This document shows positions 52,518 to 61,603 of a stretch of DNA of 64,000 bases, piece by piece. Position numbers and translations under genes: made by a program. Below the pieces are notes generated by a model, which was not told the origin of the DNA, did not search any database, and saw only the letters and a list, made by a program, of their open reading frames with translations. Numbering within the stretch: the first letter of the stretch is position 1; every line of letters starts with the position of its first letter. The stretch comes from Candidatus Nitrosopumilus sp. (lineage in GTDB: Archaea > Thermoproteota > Nitrososphaeria > Nitrososphaerales > Nitrosopumilaceae), in contig QOOS01000001.1 in the NCBI GenBank assembly GCA_003331425.1, positions 62,001 to 126,000 of the forward strand, written 5' to 3'.

Positions 52518-52688
52518 ATGTCTTGTACGCACACTTTCAAAAATAAAGAAAATCACATGATTTGTGCAAAATGTGGCTATATCCGTGAATTTACTAAACC
52601 ATCCATAAAACCAAAAATTCTGGTTATTGGATTATTAATCTCTGTGATGATTGTTGGGGGCGTTTTTACACTCTCATTTTTTTCCTAA
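52518..52688 (+). CDS. Small zinc-ribbon membrane protein (56 aa)
   Basis: 56 residues. An N-terminal mini zinc ribbon (C3, H5, then H13, C16, C19) is followed by a basic segment (KPSIKPK) and one membrane helix (about 33-55). The zinc part would face the cytosol. No known family; small proteins of this layout are common in archaea and may recruit partners to the membrane. It is followed by the Hsp20 gene 62 bases later, with no overlap. Confidence 0.65.
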   Translation: MSCTHTFKNKENHMICAKCGYIREFTKPSIKPKILVIGLLISVMIVGGVFTLSFFS

Positions 52689-52750
52689 AAATTAGTTTTG
52701 ATTAATAATCAGTCAAGGTTTATATCTAAAAATTTACCACTCATGACAAA

Positions 52751-53131
52751 ATGGGATTAATGAAAGAAATGATGAAAGAAATTGGAAACAAATCAAGAGA
52801 ATTTTATGAATTTGTTTTACCAGCAATAGATATGCATCTAACTGATAAAAATCTAAAAGTGGTAATTGATATTCCAGGATTTTCAAAAAAAGACATCAAA
52901 CTAACTTTATGCGGTGATATTCTTTCAATAAAGGCTAAAAAAGTTATGGATGAAAAAGATTCAAAAACATTAATTTCAAATCAGCGACCAAACATGATTA
53001 ATAAAAAAATTAGATTACCAATTGAAATTAAAGAAGGTGAAGAAAAAATTGAATCAGCAAAATATGAAGATGGTGTTTTAGTGTTAGTAATTCCAGTTAC
53101 TAAAAAATCAAAAAATATTACAATTGAATAA
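52751..53131 (+). CDS. Small heat shock protein (Hsp20/alpha-crystallin)
   Basis: 126 residues with an alpha-crystallin domain (about 27-125). VVIDIPGFSKKDIKLTL and GVLVLVIPV are the hallmark strands; a short Met- and Lys-rich N-terminus precedes it, and the IxI/V motif at the end is represented by ITIE. It holds unfolded proteins in solution. It is convergent with the UbiB gene, one base between stops. Confidence 0.9.
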   Translation: MGLMKEMMKEIGNKSREFYEFVLPAIDMHLTDKNLKVVIDIPGFSKKDIKLTLCGDILSIKAKKVMDEKDSKTLISNQRPNMINKKIRLPIEIKEGEEKIESAKYEDGVLVLVIPVTKKSKNITIE

Positions 53132-53132
53132 T

Positions 53133-54677
53133 CTAATATTTTCGTAGTAATGCAGATATTCCCATAATAATACCAGAACTAATCATTCCAATTGTTCCAA
53201 AATATTCATTTGATTGAAATAATAATACAGAACCAATAAAAATAGCAGAAGAAAAAATACTTCCACTAATCAACACAACTGGTTTACGTTTTTTCATATA
53301 TACTTCAACTTCATTCATTAATTTCTCCATATCTGAACCAACTCTCAAAGTTGAATTGATTGATTTTAGAAAACTATCAAAAGAAATTTTTAATTCTTCA
53401 ACATATGCACCCGTGATTAAATTTTCTTGTTGTAAAATATTTTTTAAAACTTTTAAAAATTTAAAATCAACGTCATGTGTTTTGTAAATTCCTTCAATAA
53501 TTGAAGCCATTCTCAAATATAATGCCAAATTTTTTGGTAAGATAAATGGAAATTTACTCATAGTTTTATTTGCTAATTCCATCAAACTTTCCACTTCCAT
53601 TTCATCAGGTTTATCACCATGCATAGAACGAATTGATAATTCTATTCCTTTTTCAATTACCGATCTATTGTAATCAGGAGTTAACATTTTGAGATCATCC
53701 ATTGCAGAAACTACTCTTGAAGGGTTCTTTTCCACTAGTGCAAGATACAATCGGATTAAATTAATCCGTGTTTTGTTATTTATTCTTCCAACCATTCCAT
53801 AGTCATATAGAATTAATTTTCCTTCATCAGTAACTGAAATATTTCCTGGATGTGGATCTGCATGAAAAATTGAATGTTTCAAAAGCATTGTGAAAAAAAT
53901 CTGATGAACATCAATGACTAATTGTTGTCTATCGATATTTTTTTTATCTAGGGCTTCTACATTTGTGACTTTAATTCCAGGCAAATATTCCATGGTAAGT
54001 ACATTTTTTGAAGAAAAATCATCAAAAACTGAGGGTACGATTACCTTAGAATTGTTTGCCATATCATTTTTGATTTCTTTAAGATTTTTGGATTCATTGG
54101 TATAATCTAATTCTTCATGAATGGTTTCAATAAATTGTGAGAGCATTGTTTTGGCTGAGTATCTTAAATTTGAATCAACAAATCTTAATGCCAATGGTAG
54201 TATTTTTTTTAGAATTTTAAGATCTTTTTCAACTACTTTTTCAATTCCAGGTCTTTTTACTTTAATTACTATTTGTTGACCAGAAATTGTGCCTCTATAC
54301 ACTTGTCCTAATGATGCTCCTGAAATAGAGGTTGGATCAATATTATCAAATTTTTCATTTATCAATCCAATATCTTTTTCAATTATTGGTTTTACTTGTT
54401 CAAAAGGAGCAGCAGGTACACTATCTTGTAGTTTTGATAATTCTTGTAAATATGGTTGTGGTAAAATATCTGCTCTAGATGATAACCATTGTCCTAATTT
54501 TATGTAAACTGGTCCCAATGAAATAAAAGTTTCAAGAACTTTAGTTGCATTTTTTTTAAATTGAGTTGGATCAATTTCATTTTTATTTTGATTGATCCAT
54601 TTCTTTCGATCTTTACGTAATGCCAAAATAGATGGCAAAAGTTTAATCAAAATTTTTACGGTTCTAATGGTATACAC
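53133..54677 (-). CDS. ABC1/UbiB family atypical kinase
   Basis: 514 residues from a GTG. Family motifs: KLGQWLSSRAD (KxGQ, about 62-72), GASLGQVYRG (Ala-rich loop in place of the Gly-rich loop), VKVKRPGI, FHADPHPGNI (catalytic region) and ILYDYGMVG. Two C-terminal membrane helices (about 468-510) anchor it. UbiB-like kinases/ATPases support quinone synthesis, and this organism needs menaquinone-type or other quinones, but the archaeal role is inferred. It begins 4 bases after the small gene at 54682, so the two are co-transcribed. Confidence 0.93.
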   Translation of the reverse strand: MYTIRTVKILIKLLPSILALRKDRKKWINQNKNEIDPTQFKKNATKVLETFISLGPVYIKLGQWLSSRADILPQPYLQELSKLQDSVPAAPFEQVKPIIEKDIGLINEKFDNIDPTSISGASLGQVYRGTISGQQIVIKVKRPGIEKVVEKDLKILKKILPLALRFVDSNLRYSAKTMLSQFIETIHEELDYTNESKNLKEIKNDMANNSKVIVPSVFDDFSSKNVLTMEYLPGIKVTNVEALDKKNIDRQQLVIDVHQIFFTMLLKHSIFHADPHPGNISVTDEGKLILYDYGMVGRINNKTRINLIRLYLALVEKNPSRVVSAMDDLKMLTPDYNRSVIEKGIELSIRSMHGDKPDEMEVESLMELANKTMSKFPFILPKNLALYLRMASIIEGIYKTHDVDFKFLKVLKNILQQENLITGAYVEELKISFDSFLKSINSTLRVGSDMEKLMNEVEVYMKKRKPVVLISGSIFSSAIFIGSVLLFQSNEYFGTIGMISSGIIMGISALLRKY

Positions 54678-54681
54678 AAAA

Positions 54682-55065
54682 TCACTCCAAATGTTTTTTT
54701 ATTTTCTTGGTTGTCTCATATGCCAGATAACCAGACATTAACGAAGATGCTAACACATTAGCTATGGATAATTTTTTAGAATTTTTAGATGAAAGTTTTT
54801 TTGCAGTGTTTATTCCAGTGAATATTCCACAGGCAATTCCAATTAATACCTCAGGAGCATCATAAACTAAATGACCAATGGGGTTTACTCTAGGATCAAT
54901 TTTATCTGTATGAACTAAAAATTTATCATCATATTCTCTGATATGCAAATTTCCATAACGATATTGTTTTAGAGCTCCATTTTTTTGTCCAAGGATTGTT
55001 TCTTCTGCTTCTTCAAGCATGAATTCACGTAATTCTTTAGGAACTTCAATTTCATCACCAGGCAT
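54682..55065 (-). CDS. UbiB-linked protein with C-terminal membrane part
   Basis: 127 residues from the ATG at 55065; a TTG at 55080 is an alternative, but TATA-like ATTATAA centred near 55091 fits the ATG. The N-terminal part is acidic and helical (LREFMLEEAEETILG). After a beta stretch there are two weakly hydrophobic helices (about 75-90 and 103-120) with AYETTKKIKKHL at the end. It is found immediately upstream of the UbiB gene on the same strand and probably works with it at the membrane. No family recognised. Confidence 0.72.
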   Translation of the reverse strand: MPGDEIEVPKELREFMLEEAEETILGQKNGALKQYRYGNLHIREYDDKFLVHTDKIDPRVNPIGHLVYDAPEVLIGIACGIFTGINTAKKLSSKNSKKLSIANVLASSLMSGYLAYETTKKIKKHLE

Positions 55066-55159
55066 AAGATGATTATACAATAATTGCTTATAATCCTAGA
55101 TCAAAAAACAATTGTGCCTAGTGTTGATTCTATAGTAATTAATTCTCATTAATTTAATT

Positions 55160-55342
55160 TTACAAATTATTTTTTGTAAATAAAATAAAACTAGCACCAA
55201 ATGAAATTAACATTATAATTCCAGGAATATATGCATAATTAAATTCCATATCAGGATGATTTTGTTCGTGATAGTAATTAATCACAAAAGTTAATATCAA
55301 AAAAATTACTCCGATAAAAGTTAGTTTTCTATGATTTAGCAA
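55160..55342 (-). CDS. Small two-helix membrane protein (60 aa)
   Basis: 60 residues with two membrane helices (about 8-22 and 37-55) separated by a charged loop with NYYHEQNHPDMEFN. No catalytic or binding motif apart from two histidines in the loop. It stands between the UbiB block and the coiled-coil protein gene, on the same strand as both. Coding potential is supported by an uninterrupted frame and typical membrane protein composition only. Confidence 0.55.
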   Translation of the reverse strand: MLNHRKLTFIGVIFLILTFVINYYHEQNHPDMEFNYAYIPGIIMLISFGASFILFTKNNL

Positions 55343-55389
55343 TAATTATCAAATAATTAATTACTATATGAATTTAGAAAAATTATGTT

Positions 55390-55728
55390 TTAAGGATCCT
55401 TTTCTATTTCAGATAATTTAGTAATTATCTGTTCTAATTCGGATTTATTTTCATTTATGACTTGCTTTAAAACTTCAATTTCATTATTTATTTGATTGAT
55501 ATTGACATCGTCAGAATTTTTAATTTCATTTTCTAAGTCATTTAAAATTTTTTGATTGTATTGATTAATTTTTTCTAATTCATTTTTGTATTTTAATAAA
55601 TTATCATATTGAGTAGAGATATTGGGGATATCTACATAATTAGAATTTGAAATAAAACCTGTTGCAATTATTAAACTACCTACAGATAATGTTATAATTA
55701 AAATAATAATTGTTAATCTTAGTTTCAT
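55390..55728 (-). CDS. Membrane-anchored coiled-coil protein (112 aa)
   Basis: 112 residues. One N-terminal membrane helix (about 5-26) is followed by a long coiled coil (about 42-110) with regular Leu/Ile and Glu/Asn/Lys heptads (LLKYKNELEKINQYNQKILNDLENEI). It should project outside the membrane and probably multimerises. It lies 44 bases downstream of the exported protein of the ABC system, on the same strand, so it may be part of that export system, like the membrane-fusion stalks of MacA-type partners; this is an inference. Confidence 0.65.
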   Translation of the reverse strand: MKLRLTIIILIITLSVGSLIIATGFISNSNYVDIPNISTQYDNLLKYKNELEKINQYNQKILNDLENEIKNSDDVNINQINNEIEVLKQVINENKSELEQIITKLSEIEKDP

Positions 55729-55772
55729 TTCATATCCATAGTTTTTTTCAGATTTAAAATTAATGATAATTT

Positions 55773-57083
55773 TTATGATTTCTGGTTTTTACGCCTACGA
55801 ATCAAAAATACTGCGATAACAATTACAATAATGATTGGAATTATGACATATTCAGGACTAAATGTTTCTTCTTCAACAGTAGAAATTTCATTTACTAAAA
55901 TTGTAGTTTCGTAAGGAAGGAAAATTTCATCTCTTACACTATCTTTGTATCTTACAGTAATTGTAACATCATGTTCACCATATTCTGGTTCACCATCAAA
56001 TTCTATTGGAATATTAAATGGGACTGGTGCATCTGTTTCAATTTCATCAATAAATTGAGTATTAGATTTGATGTTAGAGTTACCGTTGGCATCAAGGCTT
56101 ACAAAACCAAATAATGCATCCTCATTTCCTTCATTAATTATTTCACCAATTACCATTTGTGTTCCAGATAATTCAATAACTTTTACATTGAAAACAGTAA
56201 GATCAATTAAACCTCTAATGTAGAAATCAAGAATTTTTGAAATAGTTTCTTTATCACCATGTGTATTATAATACGTAATAGATAATGGAATTCGTAGAGT
56301 GTCACCTTTCAATGATTCAGGAACATAAACATCAGCAGTAAAGGAATCATATGATTTTGCATCAATATTTCCCAAATCCCAACTAGATTCAAGAATCAAA
56401 ACATTCTCAATATTTGTAATAGATGCGGTATTAGATGAAAGTGATGTTTGTGCATTATCTATAGTAACATCAACTGCAGACATTGGTGCAGTTCCATCAT
56501 TAACAATATCTATTACAATATTATTTGATTTCAATGAAGTAAGAAATGTTTCAGATGCTCTAACGTTAATTGTACTATCTCCAGTAACTTTAAAGTCAAA
56601 AGTAGAAAATGATGATCTAACACCTGACTCTCTTAATCTTGAATAATCAACTTTAACAGTTCCAGAATATTGTTGAATGTCAATATTTTCATCAATATTT
56701 ACATAAAAAGTCAAATGGAAATTTGTTCCAGCTAAAGAATTAGTGTTGGTGTTAGCATCAATTGTTGTACCAGGTCCATCTGAACCTGAAAACCCAAATG
56801 GTAATGACAGTTTTCCTTCAATTCCAGTAATATCCTGAGTTCCTACATTAGCAAATTCAATTGTAAATGGAACATTGTTATCGCCACTACCAACTTCTAT
56901 TTTGCTATTCAGCGTACCAAAATATGCGTCTAATAGTTTTACATCACCAAAATCTCTTTCAAATGCTGAATCACCAAAGTTTCCAGATTGTATTGGTCCA
57001 TCTTTCCAATCAGCAAATGAAGATGAAATAAACAATGGGGAAAGTCCAATTAAAAATAAAATTAATAATAATTTAGAATTCAT
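55773..57083 (-). CDS. Exported, C-terminally anchored partner of the MacB-like ABC system
   Basis: 436 residues. A signal peptide (about 1-24) is followed by three beta-sandwich domains of CARDB/S-layer-like type, containing VPFTIEFANVGTQDITGIEG and IVIDIVNDGTAPMSAVDV. The C-terminal membrane helix (about 411-428) is followed by RRRKNQKS inside. The start codon shares one base with the stop of the ABC ATPase gene (TAATG), so it belongs to the system. It may bind a substrate outside the cell, replacing the MacA adaptor of bacteria. Confidence 0.8.
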   Translation of the reverse strand: MNSKLLLILFLIGLSPLFISSSFADWKDGPIQSGNFGDSAFERDFGDVKLLDAYFGTLNSKIEVGSGDNNVPFTIEFANVGTQDITGIEGKLSLPFGFSGSDGPGTTIDANTNTNSLAGTNFHLTFYVNIDENIDIQQYSGTVKVDYSRLRESGVRSSFSTFDFKVTGDSTINVRASETFLTSLKSNNIVIDIVNDGTAPMSAVDVTIDNAQTSLSSNTASITNIENVLILESSWDLGNIDAKSYDSFTADVYVPESLKGDTLRIPLSITYYNTHGDKETISKILDFYIRGLIDLTVFNVKVIELSGTQMVIGEIINEGNEDALFGFVSLDANGNSNIKSNTQFIDEIETDAPVPFNIPIEFDGEPEYGEHDVTITVRYKDSVRDEIFLPYETTILVNEISTVEEETFSPEYVIIPIIIVIVIAVFLIRRRKNQKS

Positions 57084-57784
57084 TATACAGTAATCTCCAT
57101 TGTTGAATGTTCTTCATCTTGAAATGCTTTACCATCTTTGATTGTAATAACCTTATCAACATCTCCAAAATGTTCTCTATCGTGAGTAACAATTACAAAA
57201 GTTTGATTAAGTTTTTTTGCCATAGATTTCATTAAATCAACTATTAATTGTGAAGTAACTGAATCAAGATTACCAGTAGGTTCATCAGCTAAAACAATGG
57301 AAGGTTTATTGATTAAACCTCTTGCTATAGCTACTCTTTGAGCTTGTCCACCAGAAATTTTATTGGCTCGTTTTTGTATTTGATCTTCTAAACCAACTGC
57401 TTTAAGTAAATCTCGAGCTTCTTTTTCAGTTGATTGAGTACCAGCAATTTGTATTGGCAATAATATATTTTCTAAAACTGAAAGATCTGCCAATAAATTA
57501 GAGAATTGAAAAATAAATCCTAATTTTTTATTTCTAAATGATGATATTTGGTTATCACTAAGAGTTGTAGTATTAATTTCATCAATGAAAATCTCACCGT
57601 TTGTTGGACTATCTAAAAGCCCAATCATATTCAATAGTGTAGATTTTCCAGAACCAGAACCTCCAACGATTAAAACAACTTGACCACGTTCAATTGAAAA
57701 GGATACATCATCTAGAGCTTTAACTTTATTGTCTCCATCACCATAAATTTTTGTTAAATGATTAACTTCAAGTACTTTAGCCAG
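57083..57784 (-). CDS. MacB/LolD-type ABC ATPase with apparent CTG start
   Basis: About 233 residues when read from the CTG at 57784. A full ATPase is encoded: KVLEVNHLTKIYGDG, Walker A GGSGSGKST, Q-loop FQFSNLLADLSV, signature ISGGQAQRVAIARG, Walker B VLADEPTGNLDS, and H-loop VTHDREH. No ATG, GTG or TTG occurs in frame between the upstream TGA (57788-57790) and the Walker A motif; a TTG at 57634 would cut off Walker A. GGAGG at 57794-57798 lies 9 bases before the CTG. The gene starts within the last codons of the permease gene. It powers export by the FtsX-like permease. Confidence 0.83.
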   Translation of the reverse strand: MAKVLEVNHLTKIYGDGDNKVKALDDVSFSIERGQVVLIVGGSGSGKSTLLNMIGLLDSPTNGEIFIDEINTTTLSDNQISSFRNKKLGFIFQFSNLLADLSVLENILLPIQIAGTQSTEKEARDLLKAVGLEDQIQKRANKISGGQAQRVAIARGLINKPSIVLADEPTGNLDSVTSQLIVDLMKSMAKKLNQTFVIVTHDREHFGDVDKVITIKDGKAFQDEEHSTMEITV

Positions 57785-58964
57785 TTCTCATCGCCTCCAC
57801 AGGTAGTAATTTTGTTGCCCTATACGATGGATATAGTGATGCAATGATGGCTAAAATGAATGATGATAAAGCTGTTTGAATAATTTTTTCCCAATTGTAA
57901 CTTACTTCAAGAGGCAAGCTGTTATTGAAAGACATTTTTGTTTCCTTTGCGTAAATAGTATAACCTAATCCAGTAGCAGTACCAACTCCAGCACCAATTG
58001 CTCCAATTAACATACCTTGAAAAATAAAAATTATTAAAATGTCCTTTCTTTTAGCACCAATTGCCCTCATTACACCAATTTCTTTAGTTTTCCCATTTAC
58101 TAACATCATTTGAATTGTAACAATTGCAAATGCAGAAGACATCATTCCAAAGTAACCAATCATGTTAATCATTGCAATACCAGATCTAAAACCAGCAAGT
58201 TGTTGTTCAGCTGATTCTTCTATTGTTTCTGCTAGGAAATCATCATTTGGGAATGATGCTAAGAAAAATTCTTTGACTTCAAATGCTTTAGTCGGATCAT
58301 TTAATTTTACCATAATTGATCCTGTTTGATCTATTCTATCTGTCATATCACGTAGTGTGTCAATGTGCATAACTGCACTATAATCAAATCCTTGACCACC
58401 AGGAGACTTAGCAATTCCAGATACAGTGAATCTTTTAGTTTGTTCCTCACCCCATCTATCAATAATTGTAACTTTGACATTATCACCAACTACAGCTCCT
58501 CCAAGATCATTTGCTACAGTATTTCCTAACACAATAGAATTTCTTGAGAAAACGTAAGTTCCTTCTGTAACAGTTTCATGTACAGTGGATGCTCTAATAT
58601 CAGTAAATGGATCAACGCCAACTACGGGTATTCTAGTTTTTTCAATTAATTTTCCATTTTTTGTAATTTCCATTTCTGACGTCGATGAAAGCCGCGGTGT
58701 CGCCGCTTCAACATATGAAATTCTTTCAAAAAATCTTACAATTGTTGAATCTGATTTATCTATGTAATCATCTTCATTAGTTACAAGAACATCACCGTTT
58801 CGATATTCACTGATATCTCTAACAATTGCATCAAAAAGTCCCTGAAATATAACAAAATTAACATGAATTACTAAAATTCCGATAGTTACAGCTAAAACTG
58901 CACCAATCAAACTACCTCTTTTGTTGAAAAGCATTCTTTTTGCTAATTTCATACGATAGTCCAT
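57777..58964 (-). CDS. FtsX/MacB-type ABC permease
   Basis: 395 residues with one N-terminal helix (about 16-38), a large extracellular MacB-type core domain (about 42-265, VVGVDPFTDIR, RFTVSGIAKSPGG) and three C-terminal helices with GVMRAIGAKRKDIL between. This is the four-helix pattern of FtsX-like permeases, which work by mechanotransmission and do not transport through the membrane. The gene is divergent from the Lrp-type regulator at 59080 and is followed by the ATPase with overlap. Confidence 0.9.
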   Translation of the reverse strand: MDYRMKLAKRMLFNKRGSLIGAVLAVTIGILVIHVNFVIFQGLFDAIVRDISEYRNGDVLVTNEDDYIDKSDSTIVRFFERISYVEAATPRLSSTSEMEITKNGKLIEKTRIPVVGVDPFTDIRASTVHETVTEGTYVFSRNSIVLGNTVANDLGGAVVGDNVKVTIIDRWGEEQTKRFTVSGIAKSPGGQGFDYSAVMHIDTLRDMTDRIDQTGSIMVKLNDPTKAFEVKEFFLASFPNDDFLAETIEESAEQQLAGFRSGIAMINMIGYFGMMSSAFAIVTIQMMLVNGKTKEIGVMRAIGAKRKDILIIFIFQGMLIGAIGAGVGTATGLGYTIYAKETKMSFNNSLPLEVSYNWEKIIQTALSSFILAIIASLYPSYRATKLLPVEAMRTG

Positions 58965-59079
58965 AACTATTGGAAAAAAGTCTAATATTTAACACATTTT
59001 ATTCCTAGTGCTAAATTATAGACAATTTTATATGATATTAGTAATTTGTATATTTTATGAAGGCTCAAAAAGTGATATA

Positions 59080-59982
59080 ATGGACAATTTTGATATTCAA
59101 ATTCTAAGTAAATTACTAAACAATTGTAGAGAATCAGATAGACAAATTGGAATTGATCTAGGAATGTCAGGAGGCGCAGTAAATGCAAGAATACGGAAAA
59201 TGCAAAAGTTAGAAATTATTGAAGAATTTTACATTGTAGTTGAACCGCCAGTATTAGGATATGGGATTTTGTATTTTGTAATATCTGGAGAAAATATGAA
59301 AGAAATTTTAGAACAAGTAAGTCTAGTAGGAGAACCACATTTTGTAGCACCTTGTGTAGGTGGAATTACAGTTTGTAGTATTATTGTAAAAGAAAATTTA
59401 GAACAAAAGATACAACTTGCAAAAAAATTGATGAAAGATTTCAAAGTTATATCAATTTTTGAAGCAGAAAATCCAGGATTCAATACAGATCTAACAAAAA
59501 CAGATTTAGAAATTTTAGAGGAGTTATTAAAAGAACCAAGACAAAAAATTGAAGCAATTGCAAAGAAGACAAAGTTATCAACAAAAACAATTACAAGATG
59601 TATTGAAAAATTACAAAAAAATGAGGGTATTAAATTTACAACAATTTATGATCCTAAGAAAATAAAAAAATTTATTCCATATGCAATTATTACATGGATT
59701 AAAGGTGACTTAAAAGAAACATTAGAAAAAATGAATAAAGAATTTTCTAATACATATTTACAAATTCCATTTATTGCAAAAAATCAAATTGTTTTATTTA
59801 TGTATAGTAATAATATTTACAAAATGGATGAGTTAACACAAAAAGTTAGAAATTTAAATAATGTTAAATCTGCTGATTTGTTTATTCCTAAAAAGATTTC
59901 ATTTTATGACAACTGGATAAAGAAAACAATAATAGATTTTAAGAAATCATCTAAACTACATTTGACATACCAAACAAATTAA
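59080..59982 (+). CDS. Lrp/AsnC-type regulator with two HTH segments
   Basis: 300 residues from the ATG at 59080; an earlier in-frame start (59008) is possible, but a TATA-like GTATATTTTA at 59047-59056 fits the ATG. A first HTH (about 3-50, ILSKLLNNCRESDRQIGIDLGMSGGAVNARIRKM) leads to a sensor domain. A second HTH (about 145-195, ILEELLKEPRQKIEAIAKKTKLSTKTITRCIEKL) is followed by a second sensor-like domain. It is divergent from the MacB-like operon and may control it. The ligand is unknown. Confidence 0.8.
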   Translation: MDNFDIQILSKLLNNCRESDRQIGIDLGMSGGAVNARIRKMQKLEIIEEFYIVVEPPVLGYGILYFVISGENMKEILEQVSLVGEPHFVAPCVGGITVCSIIVKENLEQKIQLAKKLMKDFKVISIFEAENPGFNTDLTKTDLEILEELLKEPRQKIEAIAKKTKLSTKTITRCIEKLQKNEGIKFTTIYDPKKIKKFIPYAIITWIKGDLKETLEKMNKEFSNTYLQIPFIAKNQIVLFMYSNNIYKMDELTQKVRNLNNVKSADLFIPKKISFYDNWIKKTIIDFKKSSKLHLTYQTN

Positions 59983-59994
59983 ATAATAACGCTG

Positions 59995-60522
59995 TTGAAT
60001 AATAATGTGAAAAAAGAAAAACTGTACAAAGGAAAATTATTTGAGTTAAATGCATATTATATGAAAGTAGAACATAGAAAAGTTCGCAGAGAAGTTATTG
60101 AACATCCAGGTGCTGCTGCAATGCTTGCTTTTGATGAAAAAGGTAAAGTTCTGTTAGTTAAACAACATCGATATCCACATGGATATATTCTAGAAATTCC
60201 AGCCGGTACTTTAGAAAAAAGAGAAAAACCAATTGATTGTGCCTATAGAGAATTAATTGAGGAAACAGGCTATGAGGCCAAAAGAATGACTAAATTAATT
60301 TCATATTTTCCATCAGTAGGCTATAACAAAGAAGAAATTCATATTTTTGTAGCATCAGGCACAAAAAAGAAATTTGATTTAAAATTAGATAATGATGAAT
60401 TCATCACTGTTGTAAAAATGGATATTAAAAAATTAATTGGAATGATAAAATCTGGAAAAATCATTGATTCCAAAACAATTTGCGCAGTAATGGTTTACGC
60501 TGCAAAGAAAAAATTATTGTAA
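59995..60522 (+). CDS. Nudix hydrolase (ADP-ribose pyrophosphatase type)
   Basis: 175 residues. The Nudix box GTLEKREKPIDCAYRELIEE plus TGY fits GX5EX7REUXEEXGU. PAGTLEKRE and the following SYFPSVGYNKEEIHIF are typical of ADP-ribose pyrophosphatases, in which a loop with Pro follows the box. It would cleave ADP-ribose to AMP and ribose phosphate. It follows the Lrp-type regulator by 12 bases and is co-transcribed. The start is TTG 59995 or GTG 60007. Confidence 0.9.
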   Translation: MNNNVKKEKLYKGKLFELNAYYMKVEHRKVRREVIEHPGAAAMLAFDEKGKVLLVKQHRYPHGYILEIPAGTLEKREKPIDCAYRELIEETGYEAKRMTKLISYFPSVGYNKEEIHIFVASGTKKKFDLKLDNDEFITVVKMDIKKLIGMIKSGKIIDSKTICAVMVYAAKKKLL

Positions 60523-60559
60523 TTATTTTTCAAAAATATTCATTATAGATGATAATAAT

Positions 60560-61537
60560 TTATTGATAGCTTGGTTTAACCAGATCAGTAATATCAGACC
60601 AAGATTGTAAAATCTTTTCAAACATATAGATCAGATCAAACAATGGCAAAGATATTTGCTTTTCACTTTCCAAGGATGAGCGTATTTTTGAAATTTTTAG
60701 AGAATTAGTTCTTTGTAATCTAATTGCATTAATTGCAAGCATCCTATTATTAGAAATAAATGAATCAATTGATTTAATTTGTATTTCATCTATGTCTTTT
60801 GCAAAATCATATAATTTTTTTAATTCTTTTTTAGATAAATTTGATTTAATTAATGATTTAGATAATTCTACAACTGTATCACCTGCTATTTCAAGTGTAT
60901 TTGCAGCTATTCTATAATCAAGAATATCAATATTTTCTAAATTAAAAATTCCAGCTAGTCTAGTATCCATTATTGTACTTCGAATTAATCTAACAAGAAG
61001 AAAATATTGTCTGTTAATTTCAGCATCACGATTTGCAATTGTTTCAAGATTTGTTTTATCCCCATTTTTTAATGCTAATACAACATCATTAAACATTCCA
61101 AGTGCAATTGAACTCATTCGTTTTAAGATATTTTGTGGATTGATTGATGTTTCATCTAGTAAGAATTGAACAGAAATATTTGTTGCATCTTCATCAATAA
61201 TTTCTAGTCCAACTAATTTTCTCATTGAACCACGAACATTTTCTCTATCATTAATTGAGATTGAGGATTTTCCCACAATCCGTATGACGTCAAATCCTAA
61301 AAGATACGCACCAGTAATTGTTGGCACAATACCTTCACCTTCTGATAAAGGATATGAAATTTCAACTTCTTTTGAGGGCCTCTTACTTAGTTGTGTTCTA
61401 ATTGAGAGATTATTTTGATTTGTTTCGATTTCAACTTGATTACTTTTACTTAGCTCATTTGCATCAATCCATTCTTTTGGAAGAGAAACAAGAATACTAC
61501 TACCAATTTTTTGTAGGCGTCGAGTGAACGTAGTCAA
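60560..61537 (-). CDS. AbrB-PhoU phosphate-uptake regulator
   Basis: 325 residues. An AbrB/SpoVT DNA-binding domain (1-45, RRLQKIGSSILVSLPKEWI) is joined to two PhoU-like helical bundles (about 115-325). This fusion is an archaeal form of phosphate regulator that can bind DNA directly. The PhoU part probably senses transporter or polyphosphate state; no pst genes are in the window. It is convergent with the Nudix gene and divergent from pantoate kinase. Confidence 0.88.
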   Translation of the reverse strand: MTTFTRRLQKIGSSILVSLPKEWIDANELSKSNQVEIETNQNNLSIRTQLSKRPSKEVEISYPLSEGEGIVPTITGAYLLGFDVIRIVGKSSISINDRENVRGSMRKLVGLEIIDEDATNISVQFLLDETSINPQNILKRMSSIALGMFNDVVLALKNGDKTNLETIANRDAEINRQYFLLVRLIRSTIMDTRLAGIFNLENIDILDYRIAANTLEIAGDTVVELSKSLIKSNLSKKELKKLYDFAKDIDEIQIKSIDSFISNNRMLAINAIRLQRTNSLKISKIRSSLESEKQISLPLFDLIYMFEKILQSWSDITDLVKPSYQ

Positions 61538-61603
61538 TTTATATTAATTTAAATTATTTAAGCCAAGTATTAATATTTTCCAAATTTCTCAAATTTGATC
61601 ATT

